Below, in pieces: positions 1-4,612 of a stretch of 6,127 nucleotides of DNA. The notes under the pieces are model-generated. The model searched no databases. It was not told the origin of the DNA and saw only the letters and a list, made by a program, of their open reading frames with translations. The stretch covers positions 1-6,127 of the forward strand of contig JAJYPW010000055.1 of NCBI GenBank assembly GCA_021795055.1, in the 5' to 3' direction. The DNA is from Thermoplasmata archaeon (GTDB taxonomy: Archaea; Thermoplasmatota; Thermoplasmata; Thermoplasmatales; Thermoplasmataceae). A program made the translations under genes and the position numbers. The stretch's first letter is position 1. Each line of letters opens with the position of its first letter.

Positions 1-54
1 AGCAGGAACCGGTTCCGAAAGGAACCCCACGAATTTATTCGTGGGAGGATGTCA
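1..54 (+). mobile_element. Right end of an IS200/IS605-type (TnpB) element with omega-RNA-like hairpins, partial
   Basis: Two adjacent hairpins are directly visible. The first is GGTTCC (11-16), loop GAAA, GGAACC (21-26). The second is CCCACGAA (26-33), loop TTTA, TTCGTGGG (38-45), followed by AGGATGTCA. A CCCCACGA...TCGTGGG hairpin followed by AGGATGTCA is typical of the right end of archaeal and bacterial IS200/IS605 elements, where it overlaps the 3' end of tnpB and forms the 3' end of the TnpB guide RNA (omega RNA). The element would end near position 54, and the bases after it would be the guide/target flank. Its body and tnpB lie off the left edge. Frames 1 and 3 are both open across the hairpins (to 222 and about 80), so the tnpB reading frame cannot be settled here. 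A 12-base palindrome, GGAACCGGTTCC (5-16), competes with the first hairpin. The family call is from pattern memory, not a database match. Confidence 0.65.
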
Positions 55-167
55 GCAAACCCGGGCGTGCAACTGATTAGGGAACTGCATCATGGAGATG
101 GCGCATCCATATCGCCTGAATCGACAGGGGCATGGAAGAAGTGGCACTTTTGGGGAAGACAATTTGA

Positions 168-263
168 GGGCGCGATGGCGCGCCCCCTACTATCCTATCA
201 GGCCGTTGACTTATCTAATTAAGTTCGTACCCCCTGGCAAGCTGGTGGCAAGCCCAGATAGGA
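168..263. ncRNA. Candidate structured RNA or multi-stem inverted-repeat region
   Basis: Several inverted repeats nest without conflict. GGGCGCG (168-174) pairs with CGCGCCC (179-185) across the tetraloop ATGG. TCCTATC (193-199) pairs with GATAGGA (257-263), enclosing two smaller hairpins: ACTTA/TAAGT (209-213 with 220-224) and CTGG/CCAG (234-237 with 254-257, sharing base 257 with the outer stem). GGCAAGC is directly repeated at 236-242 and 247-253. This would give one GC-rich hairpin next to a three-way-junction-like fold. It does not match my memory of tRNA, 5S rRNA, RNase P RNA or SRP RNA. Whether it is transcribed, and from which strand, cannot be told, and chance folding is a real possibility. 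Confidence 0.22.
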
Positions 264-320
264 AGCCGGAAACATTAGGACAAACCGTATGAAAGATATA
301 ACATTCAATGACAGAAAAAC

Positions 321-328
321 ATTAAAGA
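321..328 (+). promoter_or_regulatory. TATA-like box upstream of the heme-oxygenase-fold gene
   Basis: ATTAAAGA is centred about 25 bases upstream of the GTG at 350, the spacing expected for a leaderless archaeal transcript starting at that codon. A second AT-rich candidate, GATATAAC (295-302), would start transcription roughly 25 bases before the GTG. No Shine-Dalgarno sequence precedes the GTG. The match to a TATA consensus is modest. Confidence 0.35.
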
Positions 329-349
329 GAAATAGCACAGTCCCAATGA

Positions 350-1243
350 GTGCATGTGATCGCCTGTCCTGCCTGTCTTAAAACTGAAGATAACTTCATG
401 GAACTGGCTGACCATTTCGTGGAAAAGGCGAAGGCAAGCGATCCAGATCACGTGATGTGGATCAACCGTTACATTTCAAGTCGGGTGATCTCCAGCGGGG
501 AACTCGCCATATTGCTTGAAGAGTTCTTTGCATCCCGAACCGTAAGAGAATGGATAGTGGTGCATATGAAGGACAAATTCCTTGGCGACCAGCCGCACCC
601 ATTCATAAGGGATATGCAGCATCCCACCAGGTATACGATCCTCGGGTATGTGTTCGAACATCATCACTTCCTCAGGCAGTGGGCGAAGAGTTGTTTCCAG
701 ATTGCAGCCAACACCGGTCAAGAGGACGTGCAGAGATATGAAATGGAAAACCTGATCTCAGAATTCTATGGAAGCAATGATCGCGCATCGCACCATGAAC
801 TCCTGCTGAGAACGGGTGAATCCTACGGCATTCCCAGATCCGTCGTTCTGAAAAGTGTTCCTCTGCCGCAGACTGCCACTGCTATCAGGTTCTGGGATAC
901 CGTCTGCAGGAACCGGACATTTGTGGAGGGCATGGCCGCCATGCACACACTTGAACTTATTGCAAACAGGAATATGAGGCGGTATGGTGCCTCTTACCCA
1001 TATTTTGACGAGACGATTCTGGCAGACGGCTCAATAACAAATGAGGCTGTGGACTTCCTCAGGGAAGGGTACGAGGCGGATGTCAGTCACTCTGAGGTAG
1101 CGTTGGCCCTGATCGAGGAATATTCCGGGAGGATGGATCTGGATCAGCCATGCAAGGCAGTCGCCCTCAAATCTATGGATATTTTTTACGATTATCTTTT
1201 GGCAAGGAAGCAGAGAGGTGAGATGATTGAAAACAAGCAATGA
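350..1243 (+). CDS. Heme-oxygenase-fold (TenA/PqqC/CADD-like) putative di-metal oxidase with one altered ligand
   Basis: This 297-residue protein matches the all-helical TenA/PqqC/CADD superfamily, many of whose members are heme-oxygenase-like diiron oxidases (HDOs). Visible landmarks are HPF (83-85), YVFEHHHF (100-107), NLISEFYG (134-141), HHELL (148-152), GIPRSVV (160-166), VPLPQT (170-175), EGMAAMHTLE (193-202) and DFLREGYEADVSH (235-247). Aligned from memory to the six metal ligands of Chlamydia CADD (3 His, 3 carboxylates), E138, H148, E202, D244 and H247 are kept, but the His of the usual HxxxDxxH motif is Gly240. The E-to-H spacing in the first motif is three residues longer than in CADD, as in some relatives. 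The start is uncertain: GTG 350 lies directly after an in-frame TGA and has a TATA-like box at the right distance, while ATG 398 (residue 17) would drop a CPAC motif but keep the whole fold. The gene overlaps the next one by 17 bases. Substrate and reaction are unknown. Confidence 0.75.
   Translation: MHVIACPACLKTEDNFMELADHFVEKAKASDPDHVMWINRYISSRVISSGELAILLEEFFASRTVREWIVVHMKDKFLGDQPHPFIRDMQHPTRYTILGYVFEHHHFLRQWAKSCFQIAANTGQEDVQRYEMENLISEFYGSNDRASHHELLLRTGESYGIPRSVVLKSVPLPQTATAIRFWDTVCRNRTFVEGMAAMHTLELIANRNMRRYGASYPYFDETILADGSITNEAVDFLREGYEADVSHSEVALALIEEYSGRMDLDQPCKAVALKSMDIFYDYLLARKQRGEMIENKQ
1215..1221 (+). promoter_or_regulatory. Shine-Dalgarno site selecting a TTG start
   Basis: GAGGTGA lies inside the end of the upstream gene and ends five bases before TTG 1227. 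It is strongly complementary to the archaeal 16S rRNA 3' end. The alternative ATG at 1223 is only one base away, too close, and is in the frame of the upstream gene. This decides the TTG start and implies translational coupling. It stands out because several other genes in the window look leaderless. Confidence 0.65.
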
Positions 1244-1520
1244 TCCGGGTTGTGCACTGTGCAGCGCCACATGGGGAGAATATTGGAGGGAGATAGAAGG
1301 AGATAACATGCTGTTCTGCTGCAACATTTGCGCAGACATTTTTGAGACGATGGTCGGGAAAGTCAAGGAAGCAACAGGATGGAATAAAATAGACCGCATT
1401 GAGATATCAGGAAATTACAGCAAGGGAAGGGAATGCACTGCAACAAGTGGCGACAAATCGTTCCGTTACTATTTCAGGACTTACTCCGACGGAAAATTCA
1501 TCACTTTCGAGAAAAAGTAA
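1227..1520 (+). CDS. Small Cys-rich metal-binding protein, Ta0938-like
   Basis: This is a 97-residue protein starting at TTG. Its cysteines are CALC (C9, C12), FCCNIC (C31, C32, C35) and a lone C70. The layout CxxC, about 18 residues, then FCCxxCxxxF resembles treble-clef zinc sites of the TRASH/YHS type, so metal binding (probably zinc) is likely. The remainder (about 55-97) is predicted to be beta-rich with many aromatic and basic residues. Overall it resembles the small Thermoplasma family named after Ta0938, which as I recall has a solved structure, a zinc-binding motif and no known function; this match is from memory. A shorter start at ATG 1309, preceded by GGAGAT, would lose the first CxxC and is therefore less likely. 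The 17-base overlap with the upstream heme-oxygenase-fold gene and the internal Shine-Dalgarno site suggest coordinated production. It could be a metal carrier, partner or substrate of that enzyme, but this is inference. Confidence 0.7.
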   Translation: MKTSNDPGCALCSATWGEYWREIEGDNMLFCCNICADIFETMVGKVKEATGWNKIDRIEISGNYSKGRECTATSGDKSFRYYFRTYSDGKFITFEKK

Positions 1521-1523
1521 TCA

Positions 1524-1540
1524 GAGACATTTCAGGTCTC
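1524..1540. terminator. Short hairpin between convergent genes
   Basis: GAGAC (1524-1528) and GTCTC (1536-1540) form a five-base-pair inverted repeat with a seven-base loop. It sits in the 18-base gap between two convergent genes and reaches the stop codon of the minus-strand gene. It could act as a bidirectional terminator, but there is no strong T-run, so support is weak. Confidence 0.25.
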
Positions 1541-2312
1541 ATGATGCATGCGCGAGGATCATCCCGAAGTACACTTCCACATAGCCGTAATCATAGACTG
1601 CTTTCCTCCCAGAGCAGGTAAGCATTCCGTGCATCGCGCACATGTTCCAGAAACTGTCAGGCTTGGCGTTTTTTACGATGGCATCATCTATTTGGACAAG
1701 CTCCTCAAGGCTGCCTTTTTTCAGGCAATCTTTCACGACACTTTCGTATATTTTCGCTTCGCTCGAAAATCCGTAAGGTCCAGTTTCCGAGTGTGTGTGC
1801 GCCTGGTCCGCGCTCAGCAGTATCCCGATATGTTTTTCTTCAGTATCGCACAGATCATAAAGCGCCTTTCCGAAATCTATCAGTTTCTTCCTGTCCGCCG
1901 TTCTGGTCTGTCCCATCATAACCACGGGTTTCTTCCTGAAAAAATGGAGGGGTATTGAAGTGCCAAAGTCCATGGGAAAGCGCGATATTACCCCGGAATA
2001 AGCGATAAACCTTGCCTCCTCAGAAAGTCCTCTGGTGGCTTTCAGGATTTTTTCTGCCAGTGGGCGGTCATTCTTCCAGTTTCCCCTCAGAGTGGCGGTT
2101 TTAAGTTTCGTATTCGCGTAAAAATATTCGGTGTTCACAACTGAAAAGTTCTCCGGAAGGTTCAATCCGTGTGGTGATATCACGACAATTGTGTCGGTTC
2201 TATCCATTTCTGCTAGTTCCCTGATCTTTTCATGCATAATCCTGCCCCCTTCTGAGGGCATGTCGATTATTTCATCGCCGTGAGGTATCAGGAATATCCA
2301 GTCCACTGTCAC
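1539..2312 (-). CDS. LigB-type (class III) extradiol dioxygenase family protein
   Basis: This 257-residue protein has the layout of the LigB/MEMO superfamily. It shows IPHGDE near the N-terminus (H11), VVISPHG (H48), DFGTSIPLHFF (115-125, H123), a SADQAHTH segment (167-174) followed by GPYGF, an acidic QIDDAIV stretch (207-213), CAMHGML (225-231), and a C-terminal YGYVEVYFG (242-250). In LigB the non-heme Fe(II) is held by two His and one Glu. H11, H48 and E246 are the natural counterparts here, with H172 or H174 as a possible acid/base; this assignment is from memory. Family members cleave catechol-type rings, but related proteins such as MEMO are not proven dioxygenases, so the substrate is open. 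The start is GTG 2312; the second GTG three codons in is an alternative. It is convergent with the Cys-rich protein gene and divergent from the small-protein gene, so it is probably transcribed alone. Confidence 0.82.
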   Translation of the reverse strand: MTVDWIFLIPHGDEIIDMPSEGGRIMHEKIRELAEMDRTDTIVVISPHGLNLPENFSVVNTEYFYANTKLKTATLRGNWKNDRPLAEKILKATRGLSEEARFIAYSGVISRFPMDFGTSIPLHFFRKKPVVMMGQTRTADRKKLIDFGKALYDLCDTEEKHIGILLSADQAHTHSETGPYGFSSEAKIYESVVKDCLKKGSLEELVQIDDAIVKNAKPDSFWNMCAMHGMLTCSGRKAVYDYGYVEVYFGMILAHAS

Positions 2313-2326
2313 GGCAAAATATTGCC
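2313..2326. repeat. Inverted repeat abutting the dioxygenase start
   Basis: GGCAA (2313-2317) and TTGCC (2322-2326) form a five-base-pair inverted repeat around AATA, directly next to the GTG start of the minus-strand dioxygenase gene. It lies between that gene's TATA-like box and its start, where an operator could block transcription. It is too short to exclude chance. Confidence 0.25.
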
Positions 2327-2331
2327 AGGAT

Positions 2332-2339
2332 GAAAATAA
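2332..2339 (-). promoter_or_regulatory. TATA-like box for the LigB-family gene
   Basis: On the minus strand this reads TTATTTTC, centred about 24 bases upstream of the GTG at 2312. No Shine-Dalgarno sequence is seen, consistent with a leaderless transcript. The consensus match is weak. Confidence 0.35.
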
Positions 2340-2390
2340 CAGTTTCCATTTACACCTTAATTACGAGAACCGTAGACCTTGATGTGGAAC

Positions 2391-2398
2391 TATTTTAT
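2391..2398 (+). promoter_or_regulatory. TATA box for the 48-residue small protein
   Basis: TATTTTAT is centred about 26 bases upstream of ATG 2420, with no ribosome binding site in between. Its position fits a leaderless transcript beginning at or next to the ATG, and it is the main evidence that the short frame behind it is expressed. Confidence 0.5.
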
Positions 2399-2419
2399 GC
2401 AGCTTAATGATTAATCACC

Positions 2420-2566
2420 ATGGGGCTTGGAAAGAGGGATCTTGAGAGAAAGCGGAAAAGCATTGAGAACAAAATTGTGGAACTTGAGGCAAAGTCAAGA
2501 AAGAATCCTCTTGATAAGGCACTCAAGGAAGAGATAGCAGATTTGAAGAAGAGACTGGCAAAATAA
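2420..2566 (+). CDS. Small highly charged helical protein, 48 residues, function unknown
   Basis: This short open frame starts MGLGKRDLERKRK and ends DLKKRLAK before a TAA. About half of its residues are Lys, Arg, Glu or Asp. Leu/Ile/Val at roughly heptad spacing suggests two helices able to pair as a coiled coil, broken at the NP around residues 29-30. There is no signal peptide, membrane segment or cysteine. It stands alone between the divergent LigB-family gene and the downstream membrane-protein gene, 51 bases before the latter's likely start, with its own TATA box. An overlapping minus-strand frame (2404-2619) has the Ser/Leu/Phe-rich composition expected of the complement of Lys/Glu-rich coding sequence, so I treat it as a shadow. 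I do not recognise a family; nucleic-acid binding or a partner role is possible but unproven. Confidence 0.62.
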   Translation: MGLGKRDLERKRKSIENKIVELEAKSRKNPLDKALKEEIADLKKRLAK

Positions 2567-2587
2567 ATGTGTCTGTCTCGAAGATAG

Positions 2588-2595
2588 CTTTTAAG
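2588..2595 (+). promoter_or_regulatory. TATA box that favours the internal ATG of the membrane protein
   Basis: CTTTTAAG is centred about 26 bases upstream of ATG 2618 but only about 11 bases upstream of ATG 2603. By the leaderless spacing seen elsewhere in the window, transcription would begin near 2618, so the second ATG is the better start. Confidence 0.45.
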
Positions 2596-2617
2596 CCGAA
2601 TTATGACTGTAGTTAAC

Positions 2618-2926
2618 ATGGACAGTAACGAGAAGCGCCTTCTTCTGGTGTTTGCCTACCTGCTCACATGGCTGTCAGGTGCGATTGTGTTTGTCATCAA
2701 TGGAGACAGGGATCAAAATCTCAAGTTCCATTCGCTCCAGGCAATATTCCTTGGTATACTCATTACAGTCATATGGATTGGATCATTCCTGCTCATTCCC
2801 CCTGTTAGGATAATTGATTACCTGGTGGATTTCCTGCTGTACCTGTATGGTCTGTACGTTGGAATCCAGGCATATTCTGGCCGGAGCATAAGCATGCCGG
2901 TGATAGGCAAACTTGCTGGCCGGTAG
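2618..2926 (+). CDS. Small three-helix membrane protein, DUF4870/Tic20-like
   Basis: The 102-residue product has three hydrophobic segments at about residues 8-27, 40-60 and 65-86, with the polar loop NGDRDQNLKFHSLQAIFLG between the first two. A helix ending near a charged loop, then a (K/R)FHxxQA motif opening the second helix, is the signature of the small DUF4870/Tic20-like integral membrane family, which is widespread and has no firm biochemical role in prokaryotes. The start is taken at ATG 2618 because the TATA box is about 26 bases upstream; ATG 2603 would add five residues (MTVVN). The C-terminal tail (SGRSISMPVIGKLAGR) is basic and probably cytoplasmic. It could be co-transcribed with the small charged protein upstream but seems to have its own promoter. 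The membrane assignment is confident; the family name is less so. Confidence 0.72.
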   Translation: MDSNEKRLLLVFAYLLTWLSGAIVFVINGDRDQNLKFHSLQAIFLGILITVIWIGSFLLIPPVRIIDYLVDFLLYLYGLYVGIQAYSGRSISMPVIGKLAGR

Positions 2927-2962
2927 TGCTTTGAGCCGGCCTTAAATTTAAGCCTTTGAGCC
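2918..2962 (+). terminator. GC-rich inverted repeat, palindrome and direct repeat after the membrane-protein gene
   Basis: GGCCGG (2918-2923) and CCGGCC (2936-2941) form a six-base-pair GC stem across the stop codon, followed by the perfect 12-base palindrome CTTAAATTTAAG (2941-2952). CTTTGAGCC is directly repeated at 2929-2937 and 2954-2962, on either side of the palindrome. The stem plus AT-rich tail could terminate the upstream gene; the palindrome with flanking repeats could instead be a regulator site for the pirin gene. Both readings are tentative. Confidence 0.3.
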
Positions 2963-2973
2963 CGGAAATCAGT

Positions 2974-2985
2974 TAACATAATTAG
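2974..2985 (+). promoter_or_regulatory. Possible promoter of the pirin gene
   Basis: TAACATAATTAG is the most TATA-like stretch before the pirin gene, centred about 40 bases upstream of ATG 3019. Transcription would start near 3004-3006, giving a leader of some 15 bases that contains AGGT (3006-3009), a weak ribosome binding site. Unlike several other genes here, pirin would then not be leaderless. Confidence 0.3.
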
Positions 2986-3018
2986 TCCGGATGACCTGAT
3001 CATTAAGGTCTCAACGGT

Positions 3019-3942
3019 ATGATAACCGGTTCCAGGGAACTGAAAAGCGTCGATGCGTTACTGAACGGGAAGGATACCTCTGATGGGGCAGGTGTAAAAC
3101 TGAAGAGGATGTTCCAGGGTGAAACATCATATCCCCGCACAGATCCATTCCTTCTATGCGATATTTTTGGCTCCGACAAGGTGGAAGATTACATAATGGG
3201 CTTCCCCTGGCATCCTCACAGGGGGATAGAGACGGTCACATACCTGTGGTCCGGAAAGGTGGAACACAAAGACAGCGAAGATCATGGGGGGACTATCTAT
3301 CCTGGCGACCTGCAGTGGATGAATGCCGGGAGTGGCATATTTCATCAGGAAATGCCCCATCCGCTGGATGAAGTCTACCGGAAATTCAACCCGGATTACA
3401 GCTTTCCCCTGGAGAAGGTTAGCGGTATCCAGCTCTGGGTAAATCTTCCATCCTCCCAAAAGATGTCCACTCCATCATATGCGGGCATTCTGCGAAAGGA
3501 TATCCCCAGAGTCGGGAACGGTAACGGCGCAAAAGTGAGCATAATCTCCGGGGAATTTGAAAAGACGGAGGGCTATTACAAGGGGAACAGGATAACCGAT
3601 CCCAGTTATTTTGAGATCACTCTGGAACCTGAAGCCAGCCTTGATGTTGGAATCAAGGAAGGCTATCGTGCTATTTTGATAACACTTGAGGCCGATTTTC
3701 AGGTCTCAGGTGCCAGGATAGGGTCTTTCATGACTGCAATACTCAGTACTTCAGGGAACAGAGTCTCTATGGTTAACGGCAGGACACGATCCACGCTGAT
3801 TCTTGTTTCAGGAAGGCCGCTTAAAGAGCCTGTAGCGTGGTACGGGCCCATAGTAATGAACACAAGGGAACAGATCAATACTGCTTTGCATGACCTTAAC
3901 AATGGTACGTTCGTAAGGGACCGGAACCCGCTGACAGTCTGA
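3019..3942 (+). CDS. Pirin family protein (bicupin, metal-binding)
   Basis: The 307-residue product is a full-length pirin. The N-terminal cupin carries FPWHPHRGIETVTY (62-75) and NAGSGIFHQEMP (102-113). The four metal ligands known from pirins correspond to H65, H67, H109 and E111, all present. The C-terminal cupin ends with YGPIVMNTREQINTAL followed by NGTF, the classic pirin C-terminal motif. Pirins bind Fe or other divalent metals; some bacterial members have quercetin 2,3-dioxygenase activity and the human one is a redox-sensing transcription cofactor, so the archaeal role is open. The protein is probably cytoplasmic, with no signal peptide. ATG 3019 fits the usual N-terminus just ahead of the first cupin. 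It is convergent with the carbonic anhydrase-like gene, 56 bases away. Calling it a quercetinase would be overreach without assay data. Confidence 0.93.
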   Translation: MITGSRELKSVDALLNGKDTSDGAGVKLKRMFQGETSYPRTDPFLLCDIFGSDKVEDYIMGFPWHPHRGIETVTYLWSGKVEHKDSEDHGGTIYPGDLQWMNAGSGIFHQEMPHPLDEVYRKFNPDYSFPLEKVSGIQLWVNLPSSQKMSTPSYAGILRKDIPRVGNGNGAKVSIISGEFEKTEGYYKGNRITDPSYFEITLEPEASLDVGIKEGYRAILITLEADFQVSGARIGSFMTAILSTSGNRVSMVNGRTRSTLILVSGRPLKEPVAWYGPIVMNTREQINTALHDLNNGTFVRDRNPLTV

Positions 3943-3998
3943 AGGATTTCCTGTTCCCGTGAAGGCCTGAGTATTCACTATTCTATGAATGGTAAGGT
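3943..3998. other. Convergent intergenic gap
   Basis: These 56 bases separate two convergent stop codons. A weak inverted repeat, ATTCA (3973-3977) with TGAAT (3986-3990), is present, but there is no long T-run on either strand, so no terminator is called. Confidence 0.3.
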
Positions 3999-4520
3999 CT
4001 ATCCGATCTTCTTCAGGTCTCTGTACTGAAGAGAGAATGCGTTGTACCTGCCCTTGTACTCGACCCAGGTCTTCTTGTATTCTTCGGTGATCTTTCCTAT
4101 CACCTTTGCCGGTATGCCGACAGCAATTGATTCCTCCGTTATCAGGTCATGGTTCTTCACCACGGCACCCTCTCCAACAGCGGCCCACTTTTCGACTACA
4201 GCAAAGTCAGAAACAATCGCTCCCATCCCGATTACTGCCCAGTCCCTGACGGTTCCCGTGTGAATTATGGAACCGTGGCCAAGCGTGACGTGCTGGCCGA
4301 CAATGGTCTTTTCTCCAGGCCTGGCATGCAATACACAGTTCTCCTCTACGGCGGAATAGTCGCCTATGTATATTTCTCCGTAATCGCCCCTCATGGTTGC
4401 ACCGGGGCCTATCCACACATTTTTACCTATAGTGACGCTGCCGATAACCGCTGCCGATTCCGACACATAGCTGGAGTCGTCAATTAAAGGCGTCCTTCCA
4501 TTCAGAGAGTATATTGACAT
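3999..4520 (-). CDS. Gamma-class carbonic anhydrase-like hexapeptide-repeat protein
   Basis: The 173-residue protein (numbered from ATG 4520) is a left-handed beta-helix protein with repeated hexapeptides such as VTIGKN-VWIGPG, IYIGDY and VIGMGAIV, followed by a C-terminal helix from about residue 144. The three zinc histidines of gamma-carbonic anhydrases match H65 (NCVLHARPG), H82 (LGHG) and H87 (IIHTG). The active-site Arg and Asp of MRGD (R44, D46) and the Gln of VGQHVTLGHG (Q76) are also kept. The loop carrying the proton-shuttle Glu of Methanosarcina Cam seems to be absent, so this is closer to the CamH/YrdA/PaaY/CaiE-like group, whose activity varies. Trimers with Zn or Fe at subunit interfaces are expected. 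A TTG one codon upstream could extend it by a residue, but the ATG lies about 25 bases from a TATA-like box. It is divergent from enolase. Hydration of CO2 is plausible but not assured. Confidence 0.88.
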   Translation of the reverse strand: MSIYSLNGRTPLIDDSSYVSESAAVIGSVTIGKNVWIGPGATMRGDYGEIYIGDYSAVEENCVLHARPGEKTIVGQHVTLGHGSIIHTGTVRDWAVIGMGAIVSDFAVVEKWAAVGEGAVVKNHDLITEESIAVGIPAKVIGKITEEYKKTWVEYKGRYNAFSLQYRDLKKIG

Positions 4521-4541
4521 CAATCCTGATCAGTTCCATAA

Positions 4542-4547
4542 CTTAAA
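4542..4547 (-). promoter_or_regulatory. TATA box for the gamma-carbonic anhydrase-like gene
   Basis: On the minus strand this reads TTTAAG, about 25 bases upstream of ATG 4520, with no Shine-Dalgarno sequence between. It supports ATG 4520 over the TTG at 4523 and a leaderless transcript. It lies in the short divergent region shared with the enolase promoter. Confidence 0.5.
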
Positions 4548-4583
4548 GGGAATGTGTCTGCATTAATGCGCGAACGATGAAGT

Positions 4584-4590
4584 TTTATAT
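4584..4590 (+). promoter_or_regulatory. TATA box for the enolase-dph5 unit
   Basis: TTTATAT is centred about 26 bases upstream of ATG 4613 and is the best TATA match in the window. It implies transcription starting at or near the enolase ATG. The two TATA boxes of the divergent pair are only about 40 bases apart, so binding at one could affect the other. Confidence 0.6.
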
Positions 4591-4612
4591 CCTCACAGAC
4601 GATGAATGACTG

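Larger units (their letters stand above)
55..349. other. Intergenic flank of the IS-like end, no convincing gene
   Basis: About 295 bases lie between the IS-like right end and the first confident gene. An open frame from 92 to 292 (66 residues) has no recognisable domain, is rich in Arg and Pro, runs through strong inverted repeats and has no clear promoter, so I do not call it a gene. A 30-codon frame from ATG 289 overlaps the next gene's start and is also unconvincing. The stretch holds a set of nested inverted repeats (168-263, listed separately) and AT-rich TATA-like sequences near 294-303 and 321-328, ahead of the gene at 350. Confidence 0.5.

Noticed and set aside
168..263. Possible tRNA, 5S rRNA, RNase P or 16S fragment
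   Set aside because: The stems superficially recall structured RNAs, but conserved landmarks such as a T-loop GTTCRA or RNase P core sequences were not found.
92..292. 66-residue + strand open frame
   Set aside because: No domain, Arg/Pro-rich composition and strong inverted repeats running through it; no supporting promoter or ribosome site.
289..381. 30-codon frame from ATG 289
   Set aside because: Overlaps the next gene's start, contains its likely promoter and has no recognisable content.
1031..1399. 122-residue - strand open frame across the two overlapping genes
   Set aside because: Lies antisense to two well-supported coding sequences and shows no recognisable motif.
1548..1958. 136-residue + strand open frame opposite the LigB-family gene
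   Set aside because: Shadow of the minus-strand gene, which carries the family motifs; the + frame has none.
2404..2619. 71-residue - strand open frame rich in Ser, Leu and Phe
   Set aside because: It is the complement of the Lys/Glu-rich small gene at 2420-2566; such composition is what antisense of that coding sequence yields.
4149..4487. 112-residue + strand open frame
   Set aside because: Antisense to the gamma-carbonic anhydrase-like gene, whose repeats and zinc histidines are clear.
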